Below, piece by piece: positions 1 through 8,949 of a stretch of 64,000 bases of DNA; the stretch's first letter is position 1; each line of letters begins with the position of its first letter. Source of the stretch: Azorinus chamasolen (Eukaryota; Mollusca; Bivalvia; Cardiida; Solecurtidae); assembly GCA_963576725.1 (NCBI GenBank), contig OY755244.1, positions 80,971,121-81,035,120 of the forward strand, read 5' to 3'. The translations under genes and the position numbers were made by a program. Below the pieces are notes generated by a model, which was given only the letters and a program-made list of their open reading frames with translations, made no database searches and was not told where the DNA came from.

Positions 1-1130
1 TTACTTTTGTCCTAAATTAAGCTACCATCTGCCTCTACCAACCAGAATTATACCTCTTTTAGGTGGTCGCATTAGAGGGGTTTTACTGTATAACCCTTTC
101 CCTCATATAAACGTGTTTTCACGCATTTGCAAACAGAGTAGACCCAGATCAGACGGCTCCTAGAGGTGCCGTCTGATCAGGGTCTGCTCTGTTTGCTAAT
201 AGAATTTGATAGCTATGTTTCTTTGCTTTCTAAAATGTCTACAATCTTCCATCTTCCATATTTCTTTATAATTATTTTGTTAATGAATATTCAGTAGGTA
301 TTGAAATTTGCAATAATTATAGAACAGGGAAAGGGATAAGAGAACCCTCTAGTAGTTGAGCTATGAGGTAGTTTAGATCACGAGACCATAAGGACGATTG
401 GTTCAATTACAGTAGAGCCTTCCTAAGCGGCCATTCATTTATTTAACATAGAAGTCTTAAAAAGCAGTTGGTAGCTTAATGTAGGGCAAAAGTAATGCAG
501 AAAGGTCCTATATGAGCTTTCTGTTTTACATTTGACCTGCATTAAGCAACCACCTGCTTTTATAAATACCCGTGTGTTTTTCACTAAGCGGTGGCTATAC
601 ACGTTTTACTGCAATTTGACTCCATGCACTCTGAGTAATTGTTGTCTGCAAAACCTGTCAACCTGTTTAATTTTTCTTCTATTTCTCTGTGTCAAATAAT
701 TTGGATCCTGGTGAGATGGTTTACAATTTTGTTGCTAGCTTGCAAAGAGTAAACAGACTAATAATAGGTTTCACTCACAATCAGAGAAAGACACAAACCT
801 TCCTTTTGCAGTTATTTAAGTCACTGATATAGTAAGACTTGTTATATAGTCAAATGACAATAACATGTGTTTGTGAAACAATCCCCAAGTCAGTATTTGA
901 CCTTGAACTGAGTTTTTCACTATGATTACTGGTTTGGTTTTAGAAAAAACATAGACAGACCAAAATTGATATAAACGGCCATTTATTTATTTAACATAGA
1001 AGTCTTAGAAAGCAGGTGGAAGTTTAATGTAGGGCAAAAGTAATACATATGAGCTTTCTGCATTACTTTTGACCTGCATTAAGCTATCACCTGCCTTACA
1101 GATCTATTATTAGACCTCTTTTTGCTGGCC
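1..1130. repeat. Mosaic of palindromic MITE fragments, no gene seen
   Basis: No coding exon was recognised. The stretch starts inside the right half of a CAGT...ACTG palindromic repeat that ends near 90. A GCAAACAGAG-type palindrome follows at about 125-200, and two more CAGT-type palindromes carrying the GCAGGTGG / CCACCTGC arms lie at about 411-611 and 974-1135. The arms and the central GAGCTTTCTG stem recur many times elsewhere in the window. Confidence 0.75.
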
Positions 1131-1137
1131 ACTTAAC

Positions 1138-1335
1138 TCTTCGCTTGCTATTCACGCCAATATACCTACCTGTAAATAGTGGAGACCCAGATGAGACAGC
1201 TCCTGCAGGATCTGTCTCATCAGGGTCTGTACTATTTACAAGTTGATTGTGCAACCAGTGCACTCCACAGCAGTGATTGCACAGCGAAATACTTGTACAC
1301 AGTAAAGATATATGTTATTATACAACAGGGCATGG
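1138..1335 (+). mobile_element. Left part of TTAA-flanked MITE (family D), split by Polinton insertion
   Basis: The repeat starts after TTAA (1134-1137) and matches the intact copy at 59729-59970, including the CTGTAAATAGTG palindrome with GACAGCTCCTGCAGG at its centre. It breaks off at CATGG (1331-1335). The rest of the repeat resumes at 18239 with CATGGGTAAAG and ends in GAAGGG followed by TTAA at 18287-18290. The Polinton-like element is therefore nested inside this MITE. The TTAA target site and CCC-type ends suggest a non-autonomous piggyBac-like element. Confidence 0.8.
1331..1335. repeat. Target-site duplication CATGG, left copy
   Basis: CATGG precedes the left terminal inverted repeat, and CATGG at 18239-18243 follows the right one. 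Joining the flanks over one copy recreates the CAGGGCATGGGTAAAG sequence seen in the uninterrupted paralogue near 59920-59935. The duplication is 5 bp, whereas 6 bp is usual for Polintons. Confidence 0.85.
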
Positions 1336-1473
1336 ATATATATACAAAATAGGGGTTCTGGCCCACCTCCGGTCACGTGACACAAGGTCACGTGACCTCA
1401 CTCGGCTCGCCTCGCCATACTGGCTCGGCTCACCTCGCCCGGTGTGCCAGAACACCCTATTTTGTATATATAT
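1336..1473. repeat. 138-bp foldback at the left element tip
   Basis: The outer 26 bases (ATATATATACAAAATAGGGG and on) recur in reverse complement at about 1447-1473, so the tip of the TIR is itself an imperfect palindrome. Inside it are two E-box palindromes, CACGTG at 1374-1379 and 1389-1394, arranged as GGTCACGTGAC-spacer-GTCACGTGACC. It could be a terminal hairpin-forming sequence or a captured small inverted-repeat element. Confidence 0.8.
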
Positions 1474-1494
1474 CATTGAGGTAAAAAAAAAAAA

Positions 1495-2215
1495 AAACCT
1501 AAAGGAGGGACACAAGAAACTATTCAGGGGTAGGAGGGGTAGTAAAAAAACCTTACTCCTCCAAAAGGAGGGACAGCCCGGAGGGACACGAGAAACTCCT
1601 CTGGGGTAGGAGGGGTAGTAAAAAAAACTTACTCCTCCAAAAGGAGGGACAGCCCGGAGGGACACAAGAAACTCCTCGGGGGTAGGAGGGGTAGTAAAAA
1701 AAACACTTACTCCTCCAAAAGGAGGGACAGACCGGAGGGACACAAGAAACTCCTCGGGGGTAGGAGGGGTAGTAAAAAAAAACTTACTCCTCCAAAAGGA
1801 GGGACAGCCCGGAGGGACACAAGAAACTCCTCGGGGGTAGGAGGGGTAGTAAAAAAAACTTACTCCTCCAAAAGGAGGGACAGCCCGGAGGGACACAAGA
1901 AACTCCTCGGGGGTAGGAGGGGTAGTAAAAAAAAAACTTACTCCTCCAAAAGGAGGGACAGACCGGAGGGACACAAGAAACTCCTCGGGGGTAGGAGGGG
2001 TAGTAAAAAAAAACTTACTCCTCCAAAAGTAGGGACAGTGAGATTAGTAAAAATGTAAAAAAACCTAAAGGAGGGACAGAGAGAAACTATCGTGGGTGGG
2101 GAAGGGGTAGTAAAAAAAAACTTACTCCTCCAAAAGGAGGGACAGTGAGATTAGTAAAAATGTAAAAAAACCTAAAGGAGGGACAGAGAGAAACTATCGT
2201 GGGTGGGGAAGGGTA
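1495..2215 (+). repeat. Tandem array in left TIR (76-78 bp units)
   Basis: Units contain ACTCCTCCAAAAGGAGGGAC, a local palindrome around CTCC-AAAA-GGAG, followed by GGAGGGACACAAGAAACTCC and an AGGGGTAGT-A(n) stretch. Eight copies of the ACTCCTCCAAAAG block start near 1556, 1631, 1709, 1786, 1861, 1939, 2019 and 2123. The last two belong to longer units of about 100 bp. The same array is mirrored at 17345-18085. Confidence 0.9.
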
Positions 2216-2244
2216 CGAAAATAAAAAAAGGGACACCGAACTTT

Positions 2245-2269
2245 AAAGTAAAAACAGAACGCTCCTATA
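2245..2269 (+). repeat. Half of a host MITE palindrome inside the left TIR
   Basis: This 25-base stretch ends AACAGAACGCTCCTATA and matches, with one extra A, one arm plus the dyad centre of the palindrome in the MITE at 40161-40365. The mirrored copy is at 17304-17328. The match stops at the dyad axis. Confidence 0.75.
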
Positions 2270-2276
2270 TATAATA

Positions 2277-2279
2277 TAA

Positions 2280-2310
<31 letters not shown>

Positions 2311-2339
2311 AAAAACAATAATAATACTACTACTACTAC

Positions 2340-2386
<47 letters not shown>

Positions 2387-2393
2387 TAATAAG
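2277..2393 (+). repeat. (TAA)n microsatellite in left TIR
   Basis: A degenerate TAA/ATA trinucleotide tract with a short ACT block. The mirrored tract is at about 17160-17300. Confidence 0.9.
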
Positions 2394-2491
2394 GTGATAA
2401 AAATAAAATAAATAGGACAAATTTGTAAAATATTTGAGTATTATTGCGTTCTCTGATACCCCCCGATTAATTAAAAAAAATACCTTTAAAA

Positions 2492-3103
2492 ATGAAGCAA
2501 CCGACGGCGCCTTGCGATCCGAACCATTCCGATATATATCCCGATCTTTCCGTAGAAAACGGTCAAAATTATAGATTAACTAAAATATCAGAAATTGAAA
2601 AGATTTTAATTAACGAAAGAGATACTAGAAAATCTTTAAGAAAAAAATATAAAAGAGGAATTAACATTACGGACGGAGTAGATACCGGTTTAATATCTAC
2701 AGGAGTTATTTTAGCCGGAATAGGAATAGCTATTCCAATTTTAATACCGGTACAAATAGCCGCTGCCGTATGCGGTGGAACAGGTATGTGCGTTAAATTA
2801 ATAAGAAGAAAACTAATGACAAAAACGGAAAAACATTGTAACATTTTAATAGCCGCTGAAAGTAAACTTAATAGTATTAGAGATATTATATCTAAATCTT
2901 TAAGAGATGGAACTATATCTCCTGAAGAATTTAGAACAGTTTTAGTAGAAATGGAAAAATATACTAAACTAAAAGAAGAAATAAGATCAATTAAAAAAGT
3001 AGATAAAAATGAAATAATAACCGATGAGGAAAAAAAAAAATTAATAAAAAAAGGAAGGGAAGAAGCGATGAACAGTATACAAAACAGTTTAAAAAAGGAA
3101 TAA
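2492..3103 (+). CDS. Polinton-encoded membrane-associated protein, 203 aa, function unknown
   Basis: The start at 2492 directly follows TACCTTTAAAA, the start motif used across the element. After a polar N-terminus (1-40) comes a basic stretch (KSLRKKYKRG, about 47-56). Residues about 66-101 form a strongly hydrophobic Gly/Ile-rich segment that could span a membrane once or twice. The C-terminus is helical and charged (about 118-203). I recall similar proteins as uncharacterised predictions in cnidarian and other invertebrate genomes, often near the same partner genes, but this is from memory and not checked. It is the first gene inside the left TIR, 79 nt ahead of the next membrane/coiled-coil gene. 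A virion membrane role is only inference. Confidence 0.8.
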   Translation: MKQPTAPCDPNHSDIYPDLSVENGQNYRLTKISEIEKILINERDTRKSLRKKYKRGINITDGVDTGLISTGVILAGIGIAIPILIPVQIAAAVCGGTGMCVKLIRRKLMTKTEKHCNILIAAESKLNSIRDIISKSLRDGTISPEEFRTVLVEMEKYTKLKEEIRSIKKVDKNEIITDEEKKKLIKKGREEAMNSIQNSLKKE

Positions 3104-3182
3104 TTTATACAATTAATAATAATTATATCACTAATTATAATTATAGATATGAAAATCCCCCACCAATTTATTCCGAATAAAA

Positions 3183-4514
3183 ATGGCTGAAGGCGGATAT
3201 GATTTTGAAAATCCTATGTTTGATAAAGATGATTATGATCATGAAGATGAAGAAGAAGAAACATCTTTTATTGATCATGAAAGACAATTTCAACGTACGT
3301 TGAATACTCAATATAATGAATTAGATAATCTATCAGGACCAGACGGGGAAAGAGAAACTCATTCTTTGTTAAATAAATGTTTAAAGCAATTTTATGATAG
3401 AAATCAAGAACCACTAAATAATAGGAATATCAAATTGTATATAACACCCGATGAATATGGAAGACCTTTGTTTGGTGTGGATGATAATAATGAAAATTAC
3501 CCCCTATCATTTTACAATGGTACAAACCCTGATGCTATAATGAAATTTTATTCATTTGACACACTTCAAAAGAAATATGGTGTTGATTTTATTAGACACG
3601 TTTTAGGAGTAGAAGATTATGATCCTCATAGTACTAGAGTTAGAAAGGGTAGAAAGGAATTAAATCAACTAATTGATGCAAATAATAAAATTCGACCCGA
3701 AGAAATTCCGATGCAAGATCTTTCTTCCGAACAAGACATACGAGATTTAACAGATACCGTTGAAACAAATTTTGACAATTCAGAACTAGTAATTGATGAA
3801 TTAGAACAGGTATATAATATACCTAAGAGAGAATATGATGCCATTATGAAAGCGATGACAACGGTTAAAGAAGAGATTGCGCTATCTTTATCGAGACTTA
3901 ATGATACGGAAAAATATTTAAAAGAACAAGGAGAAGAATTAAAAAAAGCTAAAGAAAGAAATGATGAAAATAAAATAAAAGAAATAAAACAACGAATAAA
4001 TGATTTAGAAACTACTAGAGATGGATTACTAGAAATAATTAATACTAATAAAGAAAAATTAAGAAGTCAATTAAATAGAATAAAAGAAACTATACGTAAA
4101 ATATTAAGAGAAGACACGACATTAGCCGAAAGAATAAAAACTTTATTCAGGGAACAAGGAATTACGATAGTTAGTATTTTAACCGCATTCGGAATGATTA
4201 TCGGTGTTATCGTAGAAGCCGTTATACCCGGTGGAGGTGGTGCTATCAGCGGAGGAGGATCTACGCCACCGTCAAAAGGCGACGGCGTTAAAGATTGGAT
4301 AAAAAAACAATTAGCTAATATAGGAAAATTATTAGCTAAATTAGCCGGTAAAGCGGCAGCTGCATTACCCGGAATAATAGGGGCTATAGTATCTTGGTTG
4401 TTATCTACAACCGGTAAAGTAGTTAATTGGCTCGCTAATAATCTATGGGTTTTATTAGTTTTAGTTATCGGATTATTATTTACGGCGGCAAAAGAGTATC
4501 TCAACGATAAATAA
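3183..4514 (+). CDS. Polinton-encoded coiled-coil membrane protein, 443 aa
   Basis: The N-terminus is very acidic (about 1-30). A folded-looking region (about 60-180) follows, then a long heptad-rich coiled coil (about 222-312). The C-terminal third is hydrophobic: a likely membrane helix at about 327-348, a Gly-rich hinge (350-360, GGGG and SGGGS), an amphipathic Ala/Lys segment (370-395) and two more hydrophobic helices (about 396-410 and 420-436). Coiled coil followed by hydrophobic helices and a glycine hinge resembles membrane-perturbing or penetration proteins, but no named family is recognised. Its 3' end overlaps the convergent gene at 4501-5742 by 14 nt. The start follows CCGAATAAAAATG. 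Confidence 0.82.
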   Translation: MAEGGYDFENPMFDKDDYDHEDEEEETSFIDHERQFQRTLNTQYNELDNLSGPDGERETHSLLNKCLKQFYDRNQEPLNNRNIKLYITPDEYGRPLFGVDDNNENYPLSFYNGTNPDAIMKFYSFDTLQKKYGVDFIRHVLGVEDYDPHSTRVRKGRKELNQLIDANNKIRPEEIPMQDLSSEQDIRDLTDTVETNFDNSELVIDELEQVYNIPKREYDAIMKAMTTVKEEIALSLSRLNDTEKYLKEQGEELKKAKERNDENKIKEIKQRINDLETTRDGLLEIINTNKEKLRSQLNRIKETIRKILREDTTLAERIKTLFREQGITIVSILTAFGMIIGVIVEAVIPGGGGAISGGGSTPPSKGDGVKDWIKKQLANIGKLLAKLAGKAAAALPGIIGAIVSWLLSTTGKVVNWLANNLWVLLVLVIGLLFTAAKEYLNDK

Positions 4515-5742
4515 ATAAAACCGTAAGACCTACCGCTATACTTCCTACTATTATTGCCGTTTTATTATCTTCGTGTTCGGATACCTTCGGGTTTACTTCA
4601 GGTTCGGGTTCAGGTTCTAGTTTAGGTTTAGGTTCAGGTTTTTTAATATGAATAATAGGAGATTTTTTAGTTTTTGTTCCATTTATTACGTTAGAAGGAG
4701 ATTTATTTATCGAATTAACGTCATCGTTAATTCCTAAAACTTGTTCTTCGGTTGATACTACAATTTCATTATTATATCCGACAATAGTTCCTATTTGTAA
4801 AATCATATCGCTCGGAGACATATAAAGACCGAGTCCGTAACTGTAATTAACTTTACTTCTCGCATATTTTAAAACATTTTCGTATCTCGAAATCTGACTC
4901 GGTAAATCTATCGGACTATTGACAGCATCCTGTATATTTGCTAAGAATTGTTTTTGAGCGTCAAAACCGGTTCCTACCTTTAAAATTTCTACTCTAGTTT
5001 GACTTTGAGATCCTAGTAAAGCCCATACGAATATTCTAATACTTTCGTTTATTCTAACTAATCCAGTATGAGTAAATCCGTTAGATTTATCTAATAAAAA
5101 AGTAGTCCAGGCGTTACTAATATTTCTAGTGTGAGTTATCGAATCATTAACGCTAAAGAACGGTCCATCGCTTAAATGACTAGCTCTGTATGAGCCATCG
5201 GGTTTAAAGTATTGACTGTACGTACCGAGACCGTGACAACCTCCTCTATCTAATTTCTGTCTCCAATCCGTATGAGGAGAAATTTTAAACTCGTTACATA
5301 ATTTTTGATACGCGGATTTATCGTATTGATTACTATAATAACAGAATGCTGGATCCGTAGGAATTGGACATCGTAATTCTTTTATTATTCTCGAGATACA
5401 GTAATAAACGTGAAAAGTATAAACCGTTTTTGTTAGATCGGTAGTTTTTTCTAAATGATCTTCGTAACTTACGCCGCAACCGGAAGTCGCGCACCAAACG
5501 GCAAAATTTAATTGACATTGCCACCAATCGAAAGGAGAATTTAACCAAGTATTCCAAGGATGGTTCGAATGTAAAGTAGGATTTTGATATTTTTGAAATA
5601 TATCGGGAAAAATTACTGGAAAACTTTCATCTTTATTAACGTACATATCTTGTTTGATAAGGTTTATATTTTTAAGTTTATAAGCGGCTCCCGATTTATA
5701 AGATACGTTCGGATTAAATTTAAATTCTTTTGGGATTGACAT
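4501..5742 (-). CDS. Polinton-encoded tail-anchored protein, 413 aa, unknown function
   Basis: This minus-strand gene shares a 16-nt divergent promoter gap with the gene at 5759. The N-terminal about 340 residues are rich in Trp, Tyr, Cys, Asn and Ser (for example WWQCQLNFAVWC and SGCGVSYEDHL), suggesting a globular domain. A Pro/Glu/Lys linker (KPEPKPKLEPEPEPE, about 360-385) follows, then a single C-terminal hydrophobic helix (about 394-412, TAIIVGSIAVGLTVLFIYR). The plan is therefore globular domain, stalk, membrane anchor. No signal peptide or catalytic motif is recognised. It could be a virion membrane protein, and it does not look like the adenain-type protease. Confidence 0.82.
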   Translation of the reverse strand: MSIPKEFKFNPNVSYKSGAAYKLKNINLIKQDMYVNKDESFPVIFPDIFQKYQNPTLHSNHPWNTWLNSPFDWWQCQLNFAVWCATSGCGVSYEDHLEKTTDLTKTVYTFHVYYCISRIIKELRCPIPTDPAFCYYSNQYDKSAYQKLCNEFKISPHTDWRQKLDRGGCHGLGTYSQYFKPDGSYRASHLSDGPFFSVNDSITHTRNISNAWTTFLLDKSNGFTHTGLVRINESIRIFVWALLGSQSQTRVEILKVGTGFDAQKQFLANIQDAVNSPIDLPSQISRYENVLKYARSKVNYSYGLGLYMSPSDMILQIGTIVGYNNEIVVSTEEQVLGINDDVNSINKSPSNVINGTKTKKSPIIHIKKPEPKPKLEPEPEPEVNPKVSEHEDNKTAIIVGSIAVGLTVLFIYR

Positions 5743-5758
5743 TTTTTAAACATAAAAA
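5743..5758. promoter_or_regulatory. 16-bp divergent promoter gap with mirrored start motifs
   Basis: Only 16 bases separate the start codons of the minus gene (5742) and the plus gene (5759). With the two start codons the sequence reads CATTTTTTAAACATAAAAAA plus TG, a near-palindrome that gives each gene an A-tract just before ATG. Core promoter and 5' leader must be very short or must overlap coding sequence. Confidence 0.6.
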
Positions 5759-6406
5759 ATGCATCATACAATTTCTAATATTGATAAAACTATTAACTTA
5801 CAACAATATATAGATAATAGAAATGGAAATAAATGTATCGGATTGAAAAGTATTACGTACGGTGTAGGTTGGTATAATATCTCTTTCGAATTTTTTCAAA
5901 TGGTTGGCGATAGAGCTACGCATATTCCAGATGGTTATTATAGTTTTCAACAATTATCGGATTTTTTTAAAAATTATAATATTACCTTAACTGTTAACGA
6001 AATTAACGGAATAGCGTCGTTAATTACTACTAGAGATTTGAGATTAAGTAAAAATTTGAACTCTATGTTAGGATTTGATAAATCTAGATTTACAGCTAAT
6101 AATGTAAACATAGGTAAAAAGAATATAGATTTAGCTATATATAAATCGTTGTACGTTCATTTGGAACAAGTTAGTACTTATAATAATTTTCTAGACGGTA
6201 ATACTAGTACCTTGTTAGCGGTTATTCCCGTAGAAAATAAAGAATTCGGAGATATAACTACGATTAGATTCGAACATCCGGAATATAAAAGTTTAATTAA
6301 TGACGCTATAACAGAATTAAATTTAGAAATAAGGGACGAAAATAATAATAAAATAGTTAATCGTCTACCGGTTAATTGCGTTTTAGAGTTAAAAGATTAT
6401 CCTTAA
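5759..6406 (+). CDS. Probable minor capsid/penton-like protein, 215 aa
   Basis: A mostly beta-strand-type sequence without membrane segments. Recognisable stretches are a central IPDGYYSFQQLSDFF motif (about 60-74) and a C-terminal LNLEIRDENNNKIVN...LPVNCVLEL block of the type seen in structural proteins of double-jelly-roll viruses. It lies directly upstream of the fibre-like and major-capsid-like genes and ends 2 nt before the next ATG. A minor capsid or penton role is inferred from position, size and strand-rich composition. No experimental family was matched. The start follows CATAAAAAATG. Confidence 0.75.
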   Translation: MHHTISNIDKTINLQQYIDNRNGNKCIGLKSITYGVGWYNISFEFFQMVGDRATHIPDGYYSFQQLSDFFKNYNITLTVNEINGIASLITTRDLRLSKNLNSMLGFDKSRFTANNVNIGKKNIDLAIYKSLYVHLEQVSTYNNFLDGNTSTLLAVIPVENKEFGDITTIRFEHPEYKSLINDAITELNLEIRDENNNKIVNRLPVNCVLELKDYP

Positions 6407-6408
6407 AA

Positions 6409-7026
6409 ATGAGTATATTTGGAACTAAAAAAATAATATATAAAGGTGTTAGTTCTAATAATTCAGAACTTGAAAAAGAAATTAATCATGTGAGGAACGT
6501 TTTAGTTCCGCAGTTATCTAATAGACAACATGCCGATAATTTAGCGCTGAAAGAAGAAATTAATAAATTTAGGGGCGTAGTTCCGCAGTTATCTAATAGA
6601 CAACACGCCGATAATTTAGAAAGGAAAGAAGAAATTAATAAATTGAGGGATAGTATTAGTACGAAGAAGACGATAAGCATATGCGCCGAAAGTAAGGGTG
6701 CATTAAAGGACGGAAAAGTATTTAGTTTCGGTAACGCCGGTAGAGAAGAAGGGGTCGGTTACGTGACTGGAAGGACCGGTTTGATAATGGGGTTAGGGTT
6801 ATCGAGTAAAAGAACGGACAATGATAATGTAGCCATTGCGGTATCTATTAATGGAATTGAACAACCGAAATATGGCGTGTCTTTGGGTATTTTTCCGAGC
6901 GCCGCGGCACGTTTCGCTATACCGTTACAGATTGAACCTCTCGACGTAATCAATTTCGTTTCTAAAACAGATAATCCTTCGTGCGTTAATACGGTTGCGT
7001 CAATGATAATAGAATTATCGTACTAA
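6409..7026 (+). CDS. Fibre-like protein: coiled stalk plus beta-rich head, 205 aa
   Basis: The start at 6409 (CCTTAAAAATG) is preferred over the in-frame ATG at 6376, which lies within the upstream gene and lacks the start motif. Residues about 18-82 are heptad-like and include two 25-residue repeats (33-57, 58-82), each starting VPQLSNRQHADNL and ending in a KEEINK-type coil. The C-terminal about 120 residues (87-205) are rich in Gly, Ser, Ile and Val with short strands (VAIAVSINGIEQPKYGVSLG, VASMIIELSY), like a small jelly-roll head. Stalk plus head is the plan of trimeric fibres, so an attachment role is plausible but inferred. The next gene starts 17 nt downstream. Confidence 0.72.
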   Translation: MSIFGTKKIIYKGVSSNNSELEKEINHVRNVLVPQLSNRQHADNLALKEEINKFRGVVPQLSNRQHADNLERKEEINKLRDSISTKKTISICAESKGALKDGKVFSFGNAGREEGVGYVTGRTGLIMGLGLSSKRTDNDNVAIAVSINGIEQPKYGVSLGIFPSAAARFAIPLQIEPLDVINFVSKTDNPSCVNTVASMIIELSY

Positions 7027-7043
7027 AAAAAAAACCCTTAAAA

Positions 7044-8309
7044 ATGTCTTCCTACGGCGAAAAATTAAATCCTTACAGAAAAATGAGGGAACCGAGAGGC
7101 GTAAAAGGGATTAGACAGAGCGTCGTAATAACTAATAATCCTTCTACTATCGATCAGAATCAACAGTTATTAGTGAGATTCCCTAATCTAAGTAGTAACG
7201 ACGTTATAGTACCCGGAACGGTTAGATTAGCTTTCGAAATAGAAATTAAATCTACGGACGTAAATTCTACTATATATCAAAACGTAGGAAGATCAATAAT
7301 TAAAAAAACGACCATTCGTATAAGCGGAAATGAAGTTATGTCAATCGATGATAGCGATATTTATCATTGTTACGTCGATTTATGGAAAACGCCTACCGAA
7401 CGCGCGAACATGGCTTATCAAGGTCTAGGTAAAGTAAACATGTTAAAACACAGAGTTGGAGCGGGAAATGCTGGTGCGGACAAAGAAGACGAAGCTATAG
7501 CTGACGCGTATAAAAATAGATTTTGTATTCCGTTAGACTTCGAACTATTAGAAACGCATATGCCATTTTATCAGTCCGGTCTCGGCGATAGACTCGAATA
7601 CGAACTTACTTTCAACGATTATAATAAAGTTATTAACTCGACGGATAAAGATGCGAGTTATAAAATAAGTAATATTTGTTTAGAATTCGATATGGTTTCC
7701 GACACCGAATTATCTAGACAAATAAGACAACAAGTTTCCGGTAAAATGGTTATTTTGTACGATAGAATACTAAGACATAGGAAGATAACGAAAAATAAGT
7801 CAGATACTTTATGGAACATTAATTTAAATGTTCCGGCTAGAAGTATGAAAGGGGTCCTGATGTTATTCGAGGATCCAGAAAGAACGAACACCGAAACTTA
7901 TTTCAATCCTAAAATAACGAAAGTAGAGATTACGATAGAAGGAGTTCCGAATCAACTATACAGTCAAGGAATGAAAGCTTATCAACAATGGGACGAAATA
8001 AATAATTTTTTTGCTATGAATTCTAAACGAAATAAAATAACTAATACGGTATTAAAAGATACGTTCTTCACTAATACGACAATTGAAAAATATCTTACCA
8101 GTAATTACGCGTTATGGCTCGATTTACGCGCAACGGATGATAACTCGCTACACGGTTCGGGAAGGCGAATTGAGAATGCCTCCGAAGGAATTACGATACA
8201 AATAACGAAAGAAGGAGGAGAAGACGAATTAATAAACCTTTATCTATTCGTTATACAAGACGCGCAAATTAATTTTGAAGATGGAAGATTTAAAGAAGTT
8301 AATTATTAA
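7044..8309 (+). CDS. Probable major capsid protein (double jelly-roll type), 421 aa
   Basis: A soluble, strand-rich protein with no membrane helix. It has an Arg/Lys-rich N-terminus (NPYRKMREPRGVKG, about 8-21) followed by alternating beta segments (LLVRFPNLSSNDVIVPGTVR and GRSIIKKTTIRISGNEVMSI). It sits directly upstream of the packaging ATPase (10-nt gap) and after the fibre-like and minor-capsid-like genes, which is the usual morphogenesis block of Polintons. Proteins of this type recur, highly conserved, among uncharacterised invertebrate predictions (recalled, not checked). It is shorter than many Polinton capsid proteins, which are often over 500 aa. A fold prediction would settle the assignment. 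The start motif is CCCTTAAAAATG. Confidence 0.75.
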   Translation: MSSYGEKLNPYRKMREPRGVKGIRQSVVITNNPSTIDQNQQLLVRFPNLSSNDVIVPGTVRLAFEIEIKSTDVNSTIYQNVGRSIIKKTTIRISGNEVMSIDDSDIYHCYVDLWKTPTERANMAYQGLGKVNMLKHRVGAGNAGADKEDEAIADAYKNRFCIPLDFELLETHMPFYQSGLGDRLEYELTFNDYNKVINSTDKDASYKISNICLEFDMVSDTELSRQIRQQVSGKMVILYDRILRHRKITKNKSDTLWNINLNVPARSMKGVLMLFEDPERTNTETYFNPKITKVEITIEGVPNQLYSQGMKAYQQWDEINNFFAMNSKRNKITNTVLKDTFFTNTTIEKYLTSNYALWLDLRATDDNSLHGSGRRIENASEGITIQITKEGGEDELINLYLFVIQDAQINFEDGRFKEVNY

Positions 8310-8319
8310 TTATTAAAAA

Positions 8320-8949
8320 ATGGAGCTACCGAAATTTCCTCATTCGGCGATTATATGCGGTCAAACGGGATGCGGGAAGACGGAGTTCGTACTCGATCTT
8401 CTAGAAAATGAATATTATAAAATATTCGAATACATAGTTATATTGTGTCCTACTATTCGATGGAATAAAGCTTATAAAAATCGTGAATGGATCGGAGATG
8501 TCAGGAAACCTAAAAACAAAAATATAATAATCGTTAATCCTATCGTTAATGAAGAAGAGAAACTACAAGAATTATTAAGAATGTTCTTTAATAAATATGC
8601 CGGTTATTCGACGTTATACGTTATTGACGATTGTAGCGCTACGAAAGAATTAACTAAAAAAAAGGACATGCTTTCGGAATTAGCTTTTTCCGGTAGGCAC
8701 GCGGAACAATCGGTATGGGTTATATCTCAGAGATACAATTCCGTATTAAAAGATCTGAGAGAACAAACTAAATGGGTTTGTATGTTCTACATGAAAGATA
8801 GAGACAGTTTCGAAAATTGTCTAAGAGAAAATGACGTTATTCCTACTATGGAAGAACGTCAAAGAATTAAAGAAGAACTAAAAAAAAAGAAGCATCGTAA
8901 ATTAATATTGATAACGGATCAACCTACGAATTATTGGTTAGTCGATTAA
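8320..8949 (+). CDS. FtsK/HerA/A32-like genome-packaging ATPase, 209 aa
   Basis: The P-loop GQTGCGKT (residues 14-21) is followed by a Walker B strand LYVIDD (about 99-104) with acidic residues, then GRHAEQSVWVISQRY (about 126-140), fitting the conserved polar/arginine region after Walker B in viral packaging ATPases. The length suits the compact Polinton ATPase. The reaction is ATP hydrolysis to drive DNA into a preformed capsid. Its place immediately after the capsid gene supports this. No truncation is seen. The start follows TTATTAAAAAATGG. Confidence 0.92.
   Translation: MELPKFPHSAIICGQTGCGKTEFVLDLLENEYYKIFEYIVILCPTIRWNKAYKNREWIGDVRKPKNKNIIIVNPIVNEEEKLQELLRMFFNKYAGYSTLYVIDDCSATKELTKKKDMLSELAFSGRHAEQSVWVISQRYNSVLKDLREQTKWVCMFYMKDRDSFENCLRENDVIPTMEERQRIKEELKKKKHRKLILITDQPTNYWLVD

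Larger units (their letters stand above)
1336..2467 (+). repeat. Left terminal inverted repeat of the Polinton-like element
   Basis: It starts ATATATATACAAAATAGGGG and matches the reverse complement of 17101-18238 to the shared GATACCCCCCGAT block at 2455-2467. It contains, in order, a 138-bp foldback end, about seven 76-78 bp tandem units, two longer units of about 100 bp, a half-palindrome shared with a host MITE, and a (TAA)n tract. The two TIRs have the same unit number and differ at only a few positions that I could spot. Confidence 0.95.

Noticed and set aside
1318..1974. Long minus-strand frame (218 codons) with repeated PPFGGVSFFFTTPPTPEEFL-type peptides, and similar + frames at 17599-18247
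   Set aside because: Lies wholly in TIR tandem repeats and spans the TIR/host border. The peptide is a by-product of the repeat period, mirrored in both TIRs.
6376..6408. Upstream ATG extending the fibre-like gene by 11 codons
   Set aside because: Overlaps the preceding gene. The ATG at 6409 has the element's start motif.
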